From the NCBI GenBank assembly GCA_048213135.1, contig PS015141.1:1-45495 (forward strand): a stretch of DNA of 45,495 bases, given 5' to 3'. Under the pieces are notes generated by a model, which made no database searches, had not been told where the DNA came from, and worked only from the letters and a program-made list of their open reading frames with translations. The DNA comes from Reclinomonas americana ATCC 50394 (taxonomy: Eukaryota > Jakobida > Jakobea > Jakobida). Position 1 is the stretch's first letter. The number at the start of each line of letters is the position of its first letter. Made by a program: the position numbers and the translations under genes. Below are positions 41,301 through 45,495 of the stretch, in pieces.

Positions 41301-44300
41301 GCTGTCGCTGCCGACGCTGACGCAGCACATTTGTGGCGGATGCACGCAGCAGGGTGGCAGTGTGGGGTTGTTGGGGGGTGCGCTGTCGCCGCGGTCGGTG
41401 CCGTATGCGTTTTTGTCGGCGGAGGAGGCGAGGGAGTGGAGGTTGCATGATCCGAATGTGTCGGGGTTGGATAGGAGGGGGAATCGGTTGCCGGATCCAG
41501 AGAGGGTGAGGAGGTGAGTGGGAAAAGGGAAAGGGGGAATAGGGGGAAGGGGGGAATGAGGGAAAGGGGGGAAGGGGGAAGGGGGAAGGGGGGAGGGAAA
41601 GAGGGAAGGGGCGGGGGAGGGGGAAGGTGGAAGAGGAGGTTAGCGGGGAAGGCGGAGAAGGGGGAGGAAACGGAGGAGAGAACGAAGTACAGAACGGAAG
41701 AGTGAGTGGGACGGAGTAGGGAACGGAGGAGGGAATGGAGGAGGGAATGGAGGAGGGAATGGAGGAGGGAATGGAGGAGGGAATGGAGGAGGGAATGGAG
41801 GAGGGAATGGAGGAAGAGAGGGAGAAGGCATAGAAAATAGGTGATAGTCAAGGGAAAGTGACGTAAACGAGAGTGAGGGAAGATGGATTGAGAGAGTAGA
41901 GGAAGAAATGAGTGAGAATGAATGACTGAGCGCCGAAAGAGTGAGTATGCGAGTTTACCATAGATTTTGTGAACGTCGACAGTGAGAGGGTGGAGGGCAG
42001 TGAGTGTGTGGGCTTGCTATTGAATGGATGTGTGAGAGGCTGACTGTGGTGAGAAGAAGAATGAAATGAGGCTGCTCGAGTAAGTGGACGAGTGTATGCA
42101 TGTGAATGATTTGAGAGAAGGTGTGGATGTGTGAGAAAAAGCGCCCGAGTACAACAGATTGGCAATATGAAGTAATGAGGGAAAGCAAGCCGTGAACTGA
42201 GGTGCTGTAATGGTGCATATAAAGAGTGAGGAAACTGACAGACATGGTCATGAAGAAGAATAGTTCGGGCAGATAGTGAGTCAGTTCGCTGTTGTGTTTT
42301 TTGTCTCTCTTATCGCTGTCGCTCTATCGCTGTCGCTCTTGTCGCCGTCACTTTTGTCGCTGTCACTCTTGTCGCTGTCGCTCTCGTGTGGCTGTCGCTC
42401 GTGTCGCTGTCTCGCTCGTGTCGCTGTCTCGCTCGTGTCGCTGTCGCTCTCGTCGCTGTCGCTCTCGTCGCTGTCGCTCTCGTCGCTGCCGCTCTCGTCG
42501 CTGCCGCTCTCGTCGCTGTCGCTTTCGTCGCTTTCGCTCTCGTCGCTTTCGCTCTCGTCGCTGTCGCTCTCGTCGCTGTCGCTCTCGTCGCTGTCGCTCT
42601 TGTTGCCGTCGCTCTTGTCTGTCGCTCTTATCGCTGTCGCTGTGCTCCTTGTCGCTGTGCTCCTTGTCGCTGTGCTCCTTGTCGCTGTGCTCCTTGTCGC
42701 TGTGCTCCTTGTCGCTGTGCTCCTTGTCGCTGTGCTCCATGTCGCTGTGCTCCTTGTCGCTGTGCTCCATGTCGCTGTGCTCCTTGTCGCTGTGCTCCTT
42801 GTCGCTGTGCTCCATGTCGCTGTGCTCCATGTCGCTGTGCTCCTTGTCGCCGTGCTCCTTGTCGCCGTGCTCCTTGTCGCCGTGCTCCTTGTCATTATCG
42901 CTCTTGTTGCTGTCGCTCACATTGACTTGCTGTGCATTGCCTATCTCTTTCTCTCTCCGTGTCTCGCCCCTTTCGCATTTCGCATCGCAGGGTGTATCGG
43001 AGGCTCGTCCGCCAGTTCAACCACAAGGAAGCCGCGGCTGGCGTCCATGTTGCGCCCGCCGGATACGCTCCAGAGACCGCGCCGTCGGTGGAGGAGTGGT
43101 CGGTGTTGGGTAGCCAGCCAGACGAAGTCAGCATGATCAGTGTGGAGATGGAGGGAGTGGGCGCTGGCGCACCGTGGGAGCAACATGCGGAGTACATGGA
43201 TGTGGTGAGTGGGCTTGGGAAGAAGTTGGTGGTATCTTGGCACTCAATCTCTTGTGGAGCAGGTCGACGTGAATGCCAACGACTCATGGCAGGATGACCC
43301 TGCAAACCAAGATGCGTTCTCGTATGGCGAGGCGGCGAGCAGCAGACGGCATTCTGTGACGCAGACGGTATGAAAGCAACAAGAGCAGGAACTGTGTTGA
43401 TTTGCAGTTCATCGCGCAACGCTTACAGCCCGGCGACTTTGTGACGCCGCGATTCGAGAGACGACAGAGTGTCGCGGTTGCGTTATTAGCTGGTGGTGCA
43501 TTGTCTCTTACGTTAGAACTAACTTTCCTTGACGCGCAGAGTGGGCGAGATGGGTGGACACCAGGGCGTGAGCGACGGAAGAGTATTACCGAGGTGAGCA
43601 CAGCACTTTAGTGTCACTGAAGAGAACGCTCAAGGAGCGCACTCGGTGTGCAGTGCATCCTCTCCGCAGAATTTGCACTCTCACCCTCATGCTGCGTGAT
43701 TACTCATCTACTGTTTGACTGTCGCGCAAGCACACATCGCCTGTACACGCAACAAGGTTGCATAGCAAGTGAGAGAGATTATTTGTGAGGAATAGGAGGG
43801 ATTATGTTGGAAAGATAGAGAAAATGTGTTGGTGTCGTTTGCGACACGTCTGGGAGTCGCACCGCTTGTGGGAATGAGCGGAAGACAGTTTGAAACAGGG
43901 AGTGCAGGTGTGCTGGTGTCATGTGCAGTAAGTCTGCGAGGGGCACCTTGGTGTAGAGGAAGGCATAGCGGACAATCTTTTGATGAATCCTGACATATCT
44001 GGACTTGATGCTCACAAACTTGCACAACAGAGCGGTGGGCCGTGGCCAGATTTCGAGCGGCGTCGCAGCATTGGCAGGGTGCGGTGCCCTTTACTCCTTT
44101 CACTCTGCTCTTGTGACCTCACGATCTGCGCAGCTCGGCGGCCATGAACGCCGGCAGAGCGTGACACAAGTTGCGACTGCACACCGCGCCGACTGAGATG
44201 CTTGCGTGCTCATTCCTGACTTGACACATAGCTCGGCGATGAAGACTGGTCGCTGCCGCCTGACACCACAGAGCGCCGCCGCAGTATTGTAGCAGTTGCG

Positions 44301-45290
44301 TTATCAACGGACTGGTACTTTGGAAGAGACTCAGATGCTGTCTCAACTGAAGAGAGACCACTGGTAGAACGTGCACTTGCTCGGCGCTGTCACTATTTCT
44401 CATTTTCTGACGCGAGAGCTCTGGTAGAACACGCACTTGCACGGCGCTGTCACTTTTCCTCATTGTCTGATGATAGAGCTTTGGTGAACGCGCACTTGCT
44501 CGGCGTTGTCACTGGTTTCATTTTCTAACGAGAGAGCTCTGATTCAACGACTTGCTCGGCGCTGTCACCAATTCTCATTCTGACGAGCAAGCTGTGGTAG
44601 ATACCGCGCTTGCTCGGCGTTGTCACTTTTCCTTATCGTCTGATGAGAGAGCGCTGGTAGAACGTATACTTGCTCGGCGTTGTCACTATTTCCCGTTTTT
44701 CGACGATAGAGCTGTGGTAGAACGACGCACAGTCGCCCTTTCCCCATTTCGAGGATGTCCTTAAGACGACCCACGTCTATTCTTTCCTGTTACAGTCGCT
44801 TTCTTCGTTCCGTTCCTTCTTGTCACTTCTGTTGTCGTTGTGCACACAGTGTGTACACTCGATTCGATTGCTTTTTTTGGTTCCTCTTGCAGTCACTCGC
44901 ATCAGTGCAAGCGTCTCTCATCACGGAGTGTTGTCGTTTCCTCTTGTTGGTCACATAATTTTTGCCGCGCTCAGGATGACGCCAGCATGGCCTCCACTGC
45001 CTTTGGACGACGCAAGAGTCTGAACATGGTCCGCTACTCTCTTGTTGTCGCCCCTTTCCCCTGTCAAGCTCCACCTAACCTTGCTGCTGCAGGAGGAGCT
45101 GCTGGCCGCGATTGCCGAGAGACGCGATCGCAAGCGGCAGATTGCCAATTTTCTGCGCACCGCCGGTTACAACACGGGCGACTTGGGGGAGCCGGTGATG
45201 CACGACTTCACTTCCAGTTCGTCGTCCAGTGACTCGAATGTGCCGGAGGCGGAGCCCAATAGTGCAAGTGACAATGATGATTCAGCGCAG
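38371..45290 (+). CDS. Atypical small GTPase with RRxS-rich C-terminal extension (3' end outside window)
   Basis: Fifteen exons join in phase: 38371-38751, 40474-40626, 40682-40825, 40880-40954, 41009-41134, 41194-41513, 42991-43204, 43263-43367, 43408-43476, 43540-43593, 44031-44078, 44134-44169, 44232-44294, 44975-45028, 45093-45290, at least 680 residues. The start MGAVASR fits an N-myristoylation site, and RKKKKKKRK follows at about 50-60, a typical membrane-binding pair. The Ras-like domain has the P-loop GDSGVGKS (132-139), a Thr-containing switch I region, G4 as GTKAD (249-253) and G5 as SAK (291-293). G3 reads ERSG instead of DxxG, so Mg/GTP switching may be altered. A conserved-looking helical region follows (about 300-430). 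Exons 8-14 each carry one RRxS motif (Ser 502, 527, 544, 560, 572, 593, 611), a typical AGC-kinase target. Exon 15 is basic, then Ser/Asp-rich. The exact Rab/Ras subfamily is not recognised. Confidence 0.75.
38752..40473 (+). repeat. Intron 1 of the GTPase gene: 15-17 bp minisatellite and gap
   Basis: After a purine-rich stretch (38752-38850) come about 90 visible copies of TCGCTGTGCTCCT followed by TTG, CTGCG or TTGCG (15-17 bp). A gap (N, 39378-39920) lies in the most homogeneous part. The array ends at 40430, shortly before the CCCGCAG acceptor. Antisense translations give SDKEH-type repeats, which are not genes. Confidence 0.93.
41514..42990 (+). repeat. Intron 6 of the GTPase gene: three successive repeat types
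   Basis: It begins GGGGAAGGGGGG-type (41514-41640), then a 12-bp unit GGGAATGGAGGA about nine times (41710-41815), then ~480 bp of complex sequence (41830-42290), then TCGCTGTCGCTCTCG (15 bp, 42310-42640) and TGTCGCTGTGCTCCT (15 bp, 42640-42900). It ends C/T-rich at the CATCGCAG acceptor. The last unit is the same as in intron 1 of this gene. Confidence 0.92.
43594..44030 (+). other. Intron 10 of the GTPase gene
   Basis: 437 bp of complex sequence without repeats. I looked for another RRxS-coding exon and did not find one with both splice borders. TCTCCGCAG at about 43661-43669 could be an unused 3' splice site. Confidence 0.55.
44328..44740 (+). repeat. 60-bp minisatellite in intron 13
   Basis: Seven diverged copies of about 58-60 bp: GAGAGCTCTGGTAGAACG, then CACTTGCTCGGCGCTGTCAC, then TATTTCTCATTTTCTGAC. 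In one frame it reads ALVERALARRCHYFSFSDD. Copies 3-5 carry small indels that break this frame, so I treat it as intronic. Confidence 0.88.
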
Positions 45291-45367
45291 GTTGGTTTTG
45301 ATGGGGAAGGGTGGATTGTTGTTCTTGTTGCGAAGGTCGATCTTCGCCATGCGGATAGTCCCGCCTT

Positions 45368-45399
<32 letters not shown>

Positions 45400-45419
45400 C
45401 CTCTCTCTCTCTGCCCTCA

Positions 45420-45477
<58 letters not shown>

Positions 45478-45495
45478 CTCTCTCTCTCTACTCTA
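45291..45495 (+). repeat. Start of intron 15 with (CT)n, cut by the window edge
   Basis: The donor GTTGGT follows the 45093-45290 exon. From 45371 the sequence is almost pure CT to the last base. Further exons of the GTPase gene should lie beyond the window. Confidence 0.7.

Noticed and set aside
5488-44300. GTTGCG introns as introner-type mobile introns
   Set aside because: Apart from the first 6-7 nt and the AG end, the introns share no sequence with each other, and lengths differ from 57 to over 800 nt.

Overview
The window looks like nuclear DNA of an intron-rich unicellular eukaryote. Genes are broken into many short exons (introns often 36-70 nt, others expanded by repeats). TAA, TAG and TGA all act as stops, so the genetic code looks standard. 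There is one nuclear-type tRNA gene, no operon structure, and heavy microsatellite and minisatellite content with nine runs of N, most abutting simple repeats. I cannot name the clade. An animal/fungal-type HAPSTR1-like gene would fit an opisthokont relative, but that is weak evidence.

Layout, left to right: C-terminal exons of a multi-pass membrane protein (-, 132-1349); tRNA-Lys(CUU) (-, 1700-1772); a dispersed-repeat copy and a ~45-60 bp minisatellite (2013-2740); SSR1/TRAP-alpha of the ER translocon (-, 2958-6151, six exons); a short coiled-coil protein (+, 7923-9376); a ~1,082-residue disordered/coiled-coil protein of unknown function (-, 9999-16152, ten exons); the twin Cx9C protein COX19 (-, 16391-18765); head-to-head with it a ~674-residue proline-rich, probably nuclear protein (+, 18887-22502); a repeat-flanked element with ~40 bp inverted ends and a WD40 fragment (22682-24114); a 22-exon gene (+, 24397-33447) whose last exon resembles the PWE-containing C-terminus of PEX14/PEX39 and whose middle resembles the pre-TPR region of PEX5; convergent with it, 30 nt away, a HAPSTR1/C16orf72-like gene (-, 33478-37166 and upstream); and an atypical small GTPase with a long C-terminal extension (+, from 38371, running off the window).

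Exon models were built by hand. I required each junction to have GT/AG borders and to keep the reading phase, and every model closes on an integral number of codons. The genes do not form one pathway. They touch ER translocation (SSR1), mitochondrial copper/complex IV assembly (COX19), probably peroxisomal import (24397-33447) and signalling (38371-45290).

Three features deserve most attention. About a quarter of the inferred introns (14 of 62) start with GTTGCG instead of a GTRAGT-like donor. In the GTPase gene seven consecutive phase-0 exons each encode exactly one RRxS[V/I/L] motif. Many long introns carry G/A-rich tracts just after the 5' splice site and C/T-rich tracts just before the 3' splice site, which could pair.
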